In this document: positions 1-11,606 of the stretch, in pieces
Numbering within the stretch: position 1 is the stretch's first letter
Layout: the number at the start of each line of letters is the position of its first letter
Assembly (NCBI GenBank): GCA_018806915.1
Contig: JAGKQI010000012.1
Location: 186,001 to 250,000 of the forward strand
Source of the DNA: Phytophthora colocasiae
Taxonomy: Eukaryota; Oomycota; Peronosporomycetes; Peronosporales; Peronosporaceae
Direction: 5' to 3'
DNA: 64,000 nt
Position numbers and translations under genes: made by a program
Notes under the pieces: model-generated
Told to the model about the DNA's origin: nothing
Database searches by the model: none
The model's input: the letters and a program-made list of their open reading frames with translations, nothing else

Positions 1-773
1 TTTGCGTCCTTTATGCAGTCAGTCTTCATATCTCAGGTACTCTTGGTCTTTGTATACATCTGGTAATTTGACTTGGTCTCAGTATGCAGTCTGTGCAGCC
101 GATCTCGATGGGTTGACAGGTAGAGACGTCATTACGGGGGATGTGCAGGTCAGTAATCACTTGAATGCGTGACTTGAACTTGGGTTCACTTGGTTTCAGT
201 ATGGTCTTGAATCTTCGGTATTTTCAGGGTCTGGTATCCTGGTTTTCAGAGTCTGATATCACTTGGTTTTCAGAGTCTTAGTCGCTCAGAGTTAGAGATA
301 CCAGAGTCTTGAGTAAGAAACCAGAGTACGGAGCACTAATGCTTCAACGTACATGAAGATCTTGAGGGTTGCGCGGGTGCGCGGCGTCCGGCGCGCGATA
401 CTTGGTCTCTGCGGGTATATATTGTGAATCCTTGAACCATCCATCGTCGCGCTGGACGGTAACGGGATGAGGTCTCTCAGAGATACGTTCTTCTGAGAGA
501 CTTTCCGCCAGAACTTAGGCACTCATCGTCGGGGAAAGTCCGGTGACCAGACAGAGTGTAGTTGACCTTCAGAGTTGTGCACACTCTGAAGTACACTTCT
601 GGTCCTTTGGGCCCCTTTACAGTCAGGCGAAGGTTTATCCACAATCTTCCACAGATGTCGCACGGGTGCGGCCGCGTCCCAAAGTCCCTTTCGCTTATAA
701 CCCATAGTATAACCAATCACGTCGTAACGTAATATCCACCTGTCGCTCGAAAATCGGAATTAACATCATGTCA
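1..773 (-). repeat. Family A LTR, partial (3' LTR of copy A)
   Basis: Matches 8430-9202 and 31014-31787 base for base over most of its length. The end ...CATGTCA at 773 is shared by all three copies and is followed by different sequence at 31788, which defines the LTR edge. The window starts inside it. Short open frames here are repeated in all three LTRs and show no domain. Confidence 0.85.
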
Positions 774-3123
774 TATTCCTCTGAAAGACGGTCATCTGAC
801 TTGTGAGTGCTGGCATCTCTGAAATCGGAGTATGGTTCTCAGAGTCTGAAAGATGCTTCTCAGAGTCCTGAGGCTGGAGTTGTAGGAATTCCAGAACCTC
901 CGCATCAACTTCAGCTTCTTCTTCTGGTGACAGTCTCACGAACCCCCACAGGCAATTGTCTAACATAGCCTGGTACACAAGAGGGGCGTTCTTCAGACCA
1001 AACGGCATCCTTACCCACTGAAAATGTCCAAACGGGCAAATGAAAGCTGATATCAGTCGTGCGTGATTGGGAGGTTCTGATTCTGGAAAGCACCCCGTCA
1101 CCAGAGACTAAGAAACGTATGAAGAGAGAGGCGGAGTTGGAGGCCTTGATGCCGCGACCCCCGTGTGTAGATCGCCCAGACTACCCATGGCCAACTGAAA
1201 TATTGCAACGACCAAGGTTCGATAACGCTCGAGTACAATTCGTGAAACCAGATTCACCATCGACCGTGAAGCGAGTGCGCTTCGCCCTGGATGCATTCAC
1301 CCAGACAGAGGATGGTTGCCACAGTGAATCAATGGGAAGTGCGGACATCAGTACAGATACCAGAGATTTGGAAACACTCCCTGAAAGTACTTCACAGGAG
1401 GACTCCGGTGACACCTCCGTTGCCATCGACGATGACGTCCTGGACTCAAAGCCTGAGTGTCTCCTAGATGATCCTCAAACTCCTGAGTTACCCGCAGATG
1501 ATTTCGACTTGATGGATGAGTCTTGGGATATTCCCATTCAGGGGATGCCTGGAACGCCTGTGGAAAAATTACGAGTGGAATACGAGCGGTGTATGAACGT
1601 TTCGAACGAAGAATTAGACCTGGAGCCAGGTGTGTATATGCGAGAAGGCACGGAACTCCTCGCCCAATTACGCGACCAATTGGTCATGCTACCAGAGCTG
1701 GAAGAGTTGACACCAGAGTGTGATATCGAGAGCGCTGATGTTGGAGAACCAGGAAAGACGACCCCAGAAATGGAGAAGAAACTGCGTGATATTCTGAGGT
1801 ATCACAGGAAAATATTCCTGGGAGATGGCAATGCAGCACCCGCACCGGCAAGGGGCGTGGTCTGTGATCTGGATGTGGGAGATGCCAAGCCGGTAGCTCA
1901 ACGTCCGAGATCCGTCGCCCCTCATCTCATGCTGAAGGTATACGAGCTTCTAAAGAAACTCCTGGAAACTGGTTTGATCGAGTACTCTAACTCCCCGTGG
2001 GCATCTCCTATTGTGATCGTTCTCAAGAAGAATGGTGTTGACATACGAATGTGTATCGACTATCGCATTGTGAATGGCTTTATTCAACTGTCGCGCTACC
2101 CTCTGCCTCTTATTGACGACCTCCTAATTGGTTTTGAGGCTGCCATGTGGTTCATGAGCCTGGATATGGCTAGTGGTTTCTGGGCGATCAGGATGACGGA
2201 GCGCGATAGGCAGCGGAACCTGGACGCACGAAACGTCCATGCCTTGGGAAGAAACCATATTCCACGATCCTCCCGACATCAGAAAGTTCATTGACCCACG
2301 TGTTTTTATCAGAGATGTTTACCACGCGAACGGCCACAGGCCAAGATCGGGCCGCATAGATCAGCTGGGTAACCCAGCGGTCACCGCGTCCGGCCCACAC
2401 GACCTCCCTTTGAGGGTTCGTTGGCCCATAGTCAATTCGGACAACAAATTCTTCGCCTGGACTCAGAAGAACAGCCTCACATGGTCTAACCGACCTGTTA
2501 CGACCAATGTGATCACCAGGTTCCCAATTACACATCATCACCACTACCTCGTCTGGTAACGATACCAGACCTTCACGAGCACTAATTCTCACTCCGGCAG
2601 CAAACATAAAACCCATTCCCAGAAGCACGTCAATTCCCTCACCGATATTCGCGACCCAAACATCCACAATATATACCACTCTTGGCCCAAGTGTCAACTT
2701 GATCTCAGCGCTGGCACCGATATAGGTTGGAACACCACCCATCCCCGACACTTTGGTCTGCTTGTGCGACTTGAGTCTGAGTCCGAGCTTACGCGCAAAG
2801 TCGTAACTCAGAATATTTATGGTCGCACCAGTGTCCAGAAGAATCTTGGTTCGATGGTCATTCACCGCACCATACACCATCACCACATCCCTCTTTGAAC
2901 GGTCAGGATAGTTGTCTTCCCACCAGCCATAACACTCGCCATCCTTCAACCTGAACGACACTGAGTCGTCTGGTGTCGGATCGGTGTCGTCAGCGATCTC
3001 AGGTAACTCATTCCCTGAGTTTCCAGAAGGTATGGTCGATTCTTGGGCAAAAGTAGTCATGCATTGTTGAGTGTTATCGTGAATCTTTCTCAGCTCTGGT
3101 CCTACACACACTAGAACACACAA
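766..3123 (-). pseudogene. Family A copy A: protease and half reverse transcriptase, internally inverted
   Basis: Sense strand is minus. Residues from 3123 down to about 2206 encode the spacer and retropepsin, with the active site DTGATINIL, a conserved glycine-rich second half (LLGMGFMF) and a long linker. From about 2205 to 1062 the sequence is flipped onto the plus strand: there it encodes the linker and reverse transcriptase fingers and palm as far as LDMASGFW. From 1060 to 766 the minus strand resumes with the palm motif MPFGLKNAP and then a tail unrelated to RT, stopping in the first bases of the LTR. The YxDD catalytic box, RNase H and integrase are absent. Comparison with copy B (9195-11553), which is collinear, shows the inversion. 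This copy cannot make a functional polymerase. Confidence 0.85.
1062..2205 (+). other. Inverted segment inside family A copy A
   Basis: Relative to copy B (about 9494-10636), this stretch is reverse-complemented. The outer sequences on both sides match copy B in direct orientation. At the breakpoints copy B carries GTGCACGC on one side and AGTCACGATA on the other, so a CACG/CGTG pair of short inverted matches sits at the ends. The segment carries an open plus-strand frame from 1059 to 2294 that runs past the breakpoint into meaningless sequence. It is either a real micro-inversion or an assembly error. Confidence 0.8.
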
Positions 3124-3176
3124 CTCTGGGGTAACACCATGCCCGGCGCGTTTCGGATCCCCATCCGACGGGCATA

Positions 3177-6100
3177 TTAGTTTAACGGCTTCCCAGAGTC
3201 TGCCTCATCACTCAGGAGTTTCTCCCGTAGGTGGTTCGGCATGTCCTTGAGTGCACCTTGTCGAGCGAGTTGCTTGAGTGCTTCCAGAGTTTTCAGATCT
3301 TCACAGGGTTTTCCAGGGTGTATTCTTCCACATACTTCACAGGGTGGCATCCGACACATTCGACTCGGGTGTCCCTTTTCCTGACATCGGTCACACGTGA
3401 TATCTCTCCAGCAATCTTCTTCTGAGTGTCCTGAGCGTTGACATTTTTCACAGAACTTGTTCCAGTAACCACCATTCTCATGACGCCTTTGATGGAACCC
3501 CTGACCTGACGATCCAGACGGGGACTGGGGCGGCGGACGCCATCCCATGTTATCCATCACTCGATATACCTCATTCGTCAGAGTCTGCGTCCAATCTGCA
3601 CTTGGTGGAGCCTTTGAATTGTTCGAAGATGCCTGCGCAGTACTTTCATCACGGGTAGATTCTGAAGTCGCACTTGGAGTTCTGGAATCACCCGTCTGAT
3701 CTCTGGTATCCTGATTGGCTTTCAGAGATTCCTTATGATTTTCTGAGTTTGCAGAGTCACAGTCTTCAGAATCCACATCTCTTGCGACATAAGTCCGATG
3801 CACACGCTTGGGCTTGAATTGTCCTCGCGGAATATTGTCAGCTCGGAAGTCTCGAGACTTGGCAGGGGTCATTTCTTGGTCACCAGTTCGCCACACATCT
3901 TCATCTTGCTGCAACGCATATTCCAAGTCTGAAATTCGTCGAAATCTCTGACCTTGCAGCGACGTTTTCAGGCGCGCATCCTTAAGCTTCGTGATGAATC
4001 GCAGTACATGCTTCTCAAGACGCTTGGACGACTTTCTGAAATCGATGTCAGCTTTTCCAGCGGCAGAATTAAGTCGGTAGAAAAATTCAAGCGGAGTCTC
4101 AGAGTCTTTCATAGCCATAGTGAAGTATCTCTCAGAATACGATGACCGAGCTTTGCAATAACGTTTCTTGAACTCTGAAGACAGCTCTTTCCAGTCACGG
4201 GACACACTTTTGGGTAGCTGGTTAAACCAGTCTCGCGCAGACACCGGGAGCTTCAACTTAAGTTCCTGGATGCGCGTCTTAGTCGACCAACCTCCTTGAG
4301 AAGCCATATTCGTAAACCGCTCCCACCAGTAGACTCGTTCCCTGAGGGTAGCTCTGGGGTCGAATTCCCCAAGGTTGTTCGAGTTCATGAACGGCCTTAG
4401 CGTCAGAAGTGTGGTTCCGGCTTGTGCTTGAGTTGCTGCCGTCAGATTCACCACTTCACCTGGCTCTGAGTCCTCCGATGACGAGCTCGCAGAGTCTGAG
4501 CTTGAATCGTCAGAGTCTCCACCAGAGTCTGGTGCTCTATCATGACGCTTCGCTTTGCGGGACGTTCTTCGATCTCCATTAGGCCGCTTAGCTTCAGTTC
4601 TCTGCGGCGGATCTCGCCTCGGAGTAGGCGCACGTCTGATATCACCCTTGGTCTCTGTCACTGAAGTCGCTTGAGTCGCCTGGGTGGCCGTAGCAGTAGT
4701 AGCGCCACCATTCCTCTCGGCCTTCACTCGCTTCGTTCCCGTGCTTCGTGCAGGGGTGCCTTGCTGGAAGGTTGCAACCTCTCGAGATTCCGTCTTGAGA
4801 GCCGGTGAATGTGACATGGATTCAACCCCAACCCTTCTTGCGTCACTTCTGATTTCCGACCCGGATACTGGATACATAGTTGCAACTTCAGGGTTGCCGG
4901 TATGTAACACTTGGTTCGAAGTTGCTGAATCAGGGTGACCGACCCTTCGCGCTTCTTGAACTTGGGATAATGTCGCTCGAAGGTTTCTTAACTGACCGGC
5001 TTGGAACCGTTGCATGTTCTGAGAACTTTCTTTCTCCCTGTCGCGTTCAGCTTCCATGTCTTTCATTCGCTGCTGTAGAGCTTCCATTTGAGAAATCCAG
5101 TCCCGTTTCATCTCGTCAGTCGCACGCGCACGTTCGGCTTCAGTCTCGGCCTCTCTCTGTCGCCAGCGTTCAGCAAATACTGATTCCAGACGTTGGTTTT
5201 CAGAGTTTTGGAGCTCCGTTTTCAGAGTTTCCCACTCTGCCGCGCTGCGATTCCTGAGCTTGTTTTCAGATACCAGACTTCTGCGTTCTTCAGCATCGTC
5301 GGCGCGTCTCTCAGCCTCCAGCCTCGCGTTTTCCGACTTCAACAAGCGCTCGGTGAGCTTCTGAATCTCGCGTCTTGCTTCCAAGTCACGTTGTTCCCGA
5401 CGACGATCGCGTTCCATAGACTCCAAGCGTTCTCGGGCCAAGAACTCCATCTGCGCTTGCTCCATCCGGCTTTGCCACTCCTGCTGCTGCCTCATGACGT
5501 TCAACTCGATCTGGGCAGGTCCTGATCTCTGAGAACTTCGAGCTTCAGACTTCGTACGACTCGACGCAATGGAACTCAAGCGTCGGGACGGTGGTCTCGG
5601 AAGGTCTTCACTCTTCACACTTTGGCGGTGGCTCTGGTGACTTTCGCTTCGGATGGAGGCAGATACAGGCGGAATCTCCGGAGACAATTGTTTGAATTCC
5701 CGTGAAGAACTTCTGACAGACACCTGGTTTCCAGACTCCGCGCCCGGCACCTCTGGTCTCTCTTCCGGCATGTCGACATCCTCGGACTCTGGTTTCACTG
5801 GTAACAGCGTTCGCGTTACTTGGATCCCCATGCCTTCAGAGACTGTTCCTCCTACATCAGCACCTTGAGCGATTAACGCCAGACTTCCTGTGGGCGGCGG
5901 CATATGTGATGCCGCCCTCGACTCATGGACATCAAGGACGAGTCCGTAGAGCTTCCTCGTGAAGTCTGGAAACTCGACGACTGGTCGTCTGAGGTCCCAA
6001 TGACACTGGGAATTGGCACATCCGACATCTGAGTCTGAGAGATGCTGTGATCTTCGGACATTGGATTTTCAGACTCTGGTCGCGTGTTATCAGAGCGGCT

Positions 6101-7422
6101 CTCGTACTGCGGCAGTGAAGACAGCGATGGCGTCGATAAAGCTGACGGTGTCGACGGGATTTGTGGGCGCGGCGGTCTCTGCTGCAAGCGCTTGGACTGC
6201 GGCGGCTCGTCACTGCTGGAACCATCAGAGCTGTGCGTCACTCGGAGTCCGGTCACCCGGAGTCGCATGATCAGCCGTTGTCCTTGTAGGTCAGCATCTT
6301 CGTCAGGTAATACACTATTTGCTTCGTCCTTGCCAGCTGTGTCTTCTTGCTTCATGCTTTCTGGGAGTCGGCAAACTTGTAACCTGGCGGTCACTGTGGC
6401 CCACTCAACCAATTCTACTGCGAGTCGACTCTGAAGTTCGGACGCCACACTGCGTACTTGAGACCCAACGACGGCTGACGCCTGCGTCTGGGGCCAGGTT
6501 GGGAGGAGGTTCTGGAATTCGAATCCTGCCTCGTACAACATTGTCTGAAGAACAGCCACACACTCCGGTGCTGTCAGCGTGCTCATCGGAATCTCAACAT
6601 AAGATAGGTCTTGGATCCAACCAAAACCATGACGCCTCGCGTGAAACTCTGAGATCCACATATCCTCGGGGAAAACGGAGGAACATCGCCATTTGATGTA
6701 GTCGCCAGTCGCAGCAGCGGCTTTCTGGAAAGCATCAGCACTAGGCTTCGTCGTTGGCCACATATATTCAATGCTAGGCGGAATGACTTTGCCTGTGTCC
6801 ATATCTCTCCAACGGCGGAACTCACGACGCACATACCTCAGAGCTCGTTCCCCGTCAAGCGAATCAGCCCTCCCAGACTCATCAGACGGTGTCTTCAGAG
6901 ACTCTTCAGACTTGATCGCCATGTCATCAGACATTAGTGCGTCTTCAGACTTTGGGGACCGTTGAACACGTTCTTCAGAGTGTCCGGGTTCTATTTTCAC
7001 TTCGTCCACGGACTGCCCGGAAGTTGCCGAATCTGAACACAGATCGATCACTTCCGGGGACTCAACCATATCGGCGCCTCCCTCAGACGCCTCATCACCA
7101 CCCTCGCGGGCAGTGGTCGCCTCGTCACCAGAAGCCTCGACTTCTGACGGGCCTTCAGAACCTTGTTCACCAGGGACAGCGGGTGTCTCTTGAGCTTCTG
7201 GTTCCTCAGCAGGCTGGTCTTCGACCGCCGGTTCTGGGACGCTCACATTCTCAGCCGCCTTCTTCTCTCGTGCAGCTTTCCTCTTCTCGCGGGCCGCCTT
7301 CTGGATAGCATCCAAGTCTGGTTGCTCTTCAGGCGACAAACCTTGTAGACGCTTGATTGACGTGTCGGAATACTCCGACCACGACCACGGCGTCCTCCTC
7401 TCGTAGATCCTGGCGTAGCCAT
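3177..7422 (-). pseudogene. gag: Family A copy A Gag (very long, two frameshifts)
   Basis: Starts at ATG 7422, 74 bp inside the primer-binding site. Frame breaks occur near 7358 (one G fewer than copy B) and near 5912 (one base fewer than copy B). Layout: basic Arg/Gly-rich N-terminus; an acidic Ser/Glu region with PEVIDLCSDS resembling a SUMO-interacting motif; a unique folded-looking domain (about 6350-6850); a Ser-rich linker; a long charged coiled coil (about 4970-5500); the capsid region (about 3870-4400, WWERFTNMASQGGW); and CCHC-like knuckles near 3310-3470 (CEKCQRSGHSEEDC, CDRCQEKGHPSRMC, CEVCGRIHPGKPC). About 1,400 residues is far above the few hundred usual for Ty3/Gypsy Gag. It would coat and package element RNA. 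Confidence 0.85.
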
Positions 7423-7495
7423 CTTGAATATAGACGCTTGACAGGAAACTTTCTCTTCTTGTACTCTCAAATGCGGTGATATCACGATTCCAAAA

Positions 7496-7513
7496 ATCCG
7501 GGCACGCGCACCA
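7496..7513 (-). promoter_or_regulatory. Primer-binding site, family A copy A
   Basis: On the minus strand the sequence TGGTGCGCGTGCCCGGAT lies two bases after the 5' LTR end (...GCGACA). It begins with TGG, as expected for pairing to a tRNA CCA tail. The same 18 bases occur in copy B and in the unrelated family B element. Confidence 0.75.
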
Positions 7514-7515
7514 GT

Positions 7516-9202
7516 TGTCGCGAAGTCGGTGAAACTTTGGTCGCGGAGCAGGGGGGCGTATAGTGAACCCTAGTTATACGACTACTGAAAAGGGGTTTTC
7601 AGAGCCGTACAACGGTAGGTTGGCGTGTGGTACCTTGCGGTATCCTCGTGGGTTCGTTGTCTTCGGAAATATGACCCTCGCCGGAGTCTGAGAATGTGTT
7701 GTGAAGAGAAGTTAGGGTTCCCTTGGAGTCTGGTGTCGGTATTCAGGAAATCTTCCCAGGAGCGTTCGGGAGTCGGAATCTCTGGAAACCAAGATGGTTT
7801 CCAGGAAGTCGGCGGTCGGAAAGAGGTTAATATACCAGAGAAAGTCTGAAATCGGTGTCTGAATATCACAAATCCAGAACCGATATACCTGACTTTCAGA
7901 GATAAACGACCAATATTCAGAGTTCAAAAATATACAAATATATACAGCCGTTCTTATTCTTTTTAGGCCCTTGAACGGTGGGCTAACACTCCAGGTCAAC
8001 TAGGGACTTACTACCAGACACCTGGTCTGTCTGGTATCCCTTTACGTTCGCGCACCCCCCTCTAGTATAGAGGGAAAATATAAACCAATACAATCGGCTA
8101 TATATAACAGTCTACCTTGCACTCTGAAAACGACTGTCTAGTTTCCAGAGCCTGTCCAAACGAGCAATATGAAATGGGCTACCGCTAGAGACAAAACAAA
8201 CGACCCAACTAGGATATGGAATAGGCGGGTCCTTTCAGGTCGCTACGTTACCTGATCTCCACCTAAGGGGATTGAATAGGCGAGAGATCACACGGCAGCG
8301 ATGCTTGGCGTGGCCTTGCAAACAGAAATACAACGACTTCTGGGTTACACGGCAAATTGAACTCTGTTTATCGTTTATCTTCCTCATAACTATCATATAT
8401 CTCTGGTAACTCTCTCCTTCTTGTCGTCTTTTGCGTCCTTTATGCAGTCAGTCTTCATATCTCAGGTACTCTTGGTCTTTGTATACATCTGGTAATTTGA
8501 CTTGGTCTCAGTATGCAGTCTGTGCAGCTGATCTCGATGGGTTGACAGGTAGAGACGTCATTACGGGGGATGTGCAGGTCAGTAATCACTTGAATGCGTG
8601 ACTTGAACTTGGGTTCACTTGGTTTCAGTATGGTCTTGAATCTTCGGTATTTTCAGGGTCTGGTATCCTGGTTTTCAGAGTCTGATATCACTTGGTTTTC
8701 AGAGTCTTAGTCGCTCAGAGTTAGAGATACCAGAGTCTTGAGTAAGAAACCAGAGTACGGAGCACTAATGCTTCAACGTACATGAAGATCTTGAGGGTTG
8801 CGCGGGTGCGCGGCGTCCGGCGCGCGATACTTGGTCTCTGCGGGTATATATTGTGAATCCTTGAACCATCCATCGTCGCGCTGGACGGTAACGGGATGAG
8901 GTCTCTCAGAGATACGTTCTTCTGAGAGACTTTCCGCCAGAACTTAGGCACTCATCGTCGGGGAAAGTCCGGTGACCAGACAGAGTGTAGTTGACCTTCA
9001 GAGTTGTGCACACTCTGAAGTACACTTCTGGTCCTTTGGGCCCCTTTACAGTCAGGCGAAGGTTTATCCACAATCTTCCACAGATGTCGCACGGGTGCGG
9101 CCGCGTCCCAAAGTCCCTTTCGCTTATAACCCATAGTATAACCAATCACGTCGTAACGTAATATCCACCTGTCGCTCGAAAATCGGAATTAACATCATGT
9201 CA
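7516..9202 (-). repeat. Family A LTR, central and complete (1,687 bp)
   Basis: On the plus strand it runs TGTCGCGAAG...ACATCATGTCA, with TG/CA ends. It serves both as 5' LTR of copy A and as 3' LTR of copy B. It is nearly identical to the partial LTR at 1-773 but differs by scattered substitutions from the LTR at 30332-31787, so copy A's LTR pair is younger than copy B's. No protein domain is recognised inside it; CAGAGT-type words are frequent. Confidence 0.85.
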
Positions 9203-11553
9203 TATTCCTCTGAAAGACGGTCATCTGACTTGTGAGTGCTGGCATCTCTGAAATCGGAGTATGGTTCTCAGAGTCTGAAAGATGCTTCTCAGAGTCCTGA
9301 GGCTGGAGTTGTAGGAATTCCAGAACCTCCGCATCAACTTCAGCTTCTTCTTCTGGTGACAGTCTCACGAATCCCCACAGGCAATTGTCCAACATAGCCT
9401 GATACACAAGAGGGGCGTTCTTCAGACCAAACGGCATCCTTACCCACTGAAAATGCCCAAACAAGCAAATGAAAGCGGATATCAGCCGTGCACGCTCCGT
9501 CATCCTGATCGCCCAGAAACCGCTAGCCATATCCAGGCTCATGAACCACATCGCAGCCTCAAAACCGATTAGGAGGTCGTCAATAAGAGGCAGAGGGTAG
9601 CGCGACAGTTGAATAAAGCCATTCACAATGCGATAGTCGATACACATTCGTATGTCAACACCATTCTTCTTGAGAACGATCACAATAGGAGATGCCCACG
9701 GGGAGTTGGAGTACTCGATCAAACCAGTCTCCAGAAGTTTCTTCAAAAGCTCGTACACCTTCAGCATGAGATGAGGAGCGACAGACCTCGGACGTTGAGC
9801 TACTGGTTTGGCATCTCCCACATCCAAATCACAGACTACCCCCCTTGCCGGTGCGGGCGCTGCATTGCCGTCTCCCAGGAATATTTTCCTGTGGTGCCTC
9901 AGAATATCACGCAGTTTCCTCTCCATTTCTGGGGTCGTCTTTCCTGGTTCTCCAACATCAGCGCTCTCGATATCACACTCTGGTGTCAACTCTTCCAGCT
10001 CTGGTAGCATGACCAATTGGTCGCGTAATTGGGCGAGGAGTTCCGTGCCTTCTCGCATATACACACCTGGCTCCAGGTCTAATTCTTCGTTCGAAACGTT
10101 CATACACCGCTCGTATTCCACTCGTAATTTTTCCACAGGCGTTCCAGGCATCCCCTGAATGGGAATATCCCAAGACTCATCCATCAAGTCGAAATCATCT
10201 GCGGGTAACTCAGGAGTTTGAGGATCATCTAGGAGACACTCAGGCTTTGAGTCCAGGACGTCATCGTCGATGGCAACGGAGGTGTCACCGGAGTCCTCCT
10301 GTGAAGTACTTTCAGGGAGTGTTTCCAAATCTCTGGTATCTGTACTGATGTCCGCACTTCCCATTGATTCACTGTGGCAACCATCCTCTGTCTGGGTGAA
10401 TGCATCCAGGGCGAAGCGCACTCGCTTCACGGTCGATGGTGAATCTGGTTTCACGAATTGTACTCGAGCGTTATCGAACCTTGGTCGTTGCAATATTTCA
10501 GTTGGCCATGGGTAGTCTGGGCGATCTACACACGGGGGTCGCGGCATCAAGGCCTCCAACTCCGCCTCTCTCTTCATACGTTTCTTAGTCTCTGGTGACG
10601 GGGTGCTTTCCAGAATCAGAACTTCCCAGTCACGATAAGCAGCGGAACCTGGACGCACGAAACGTCCATGCCTTGGGAAGAAACCATATTCCACGATCCT
10701 CGCAACATCGGAAAGTTCATTGACCCACGTGTTCTTATCAGAGATGTTTACCACGCGAACGGCCACAGGCCAAGATCGAGCCGCATAGATCAGCTGGGTA
10801 ACCCAGCGATCACCGCGTCCGGCCCACACGACCTCCCTTTGGGGGTTCGTTGGTCCATAGTCAATTCGGACAACAAATTCTTCGCCTGGACTCAGAAGAA
10901 CAGCCTCACATGGTCTAACCGACCTGTTACGACCAATATGATCACCAGGTTCCCAATTACGCATCATCACTACTACCTCGTCTGGTAACGATACCAGACC
11001 TTCACGAGCGCTAATTCTCACTCCAGCAGCAAACATAAAACCCATTCCCAGAAGTACGTCAATTCCTTCACCGATATTCGCGACCCAAGCATCCACAATA
11101 TATACCACTCTTGGCCCAAGTGTCAACTTGATCTCAGCGCTGGCACCGATATATGTTGGAACACCACCCATCCCCGACACCTTGGTCTGCTTGTGCGACT
11201 TAAGTCTGAGTCCGAGCTTACGCGCAAAGTCGTAACTCAGAATATTTATGGTCGCACCAGTATCCAAGAAGAATCTTGGTCCGATGGTCATTCACAGCAC
11301 CATACACCATCACCACATCCCTCTTCGAACGATCAGGATAGTTGTCCTCCCACCAGCCATAACACTCGCCATCCTTCAACCTGAACGACACTGTGTCGTC
11401 TGATGTCGGGTCGGTGTCTTCAACGATCTCAGGTAACTTGTTCCCTGAGTTTCCAGAAGGTATGGTTGATTCTTGGGCAAAAGTAGTCATGCATTGTTGA
11501 GTGTTATCTTGAGTCTTCCTCAGCTCTGGTCCTACACACACTAGAACACACAA
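9195..11553 (-). pseudogene. Family A copy B: protease and half reverse transcriptase
   Basis: Collinear version of the truncated pol. From 11553 the frame encodes the pre-protease spacer. A one-base insertion near 11267 (AAG repeat) breaks the frame immediately before the retropepsin site DTGATINIL. From 11291 the frame is open to 9195: retropepsin, long acidic linker, RT with SPWASPIVIVLKKNGVDIRMC, LDMASGFW and MPFGLKNAP, then an acidic tail (VDAEVLEFLQLQPQDSEKH) that replaces the rest of RT. YxDD, RNase H and integrase are missing at the same place as in copy A, so the deletion was inherited by both copies. The stop lies in the first bases of the 3' LTR. If mobile, the element must use enzymes from another element. 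Confidence 0.85.
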
Positions 11554-11606
11554 CTCTGGGGTAACGCCATGCCCGGCGCGTTTCGGATCCCCATCCGACG
11601 GGCATT

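Noticed and set aside
292..720. Small frames in the family A LTR present three times
   Set aside because: Repetition follows from the LTR copies; overlapping frames on one strand without domains.
4684..5868. Plus-strand frames opposite family A Gag
   Set aside because: They are shadows of the coiled-coil and Ser-rich minus-strand Gag, without domains of their own.
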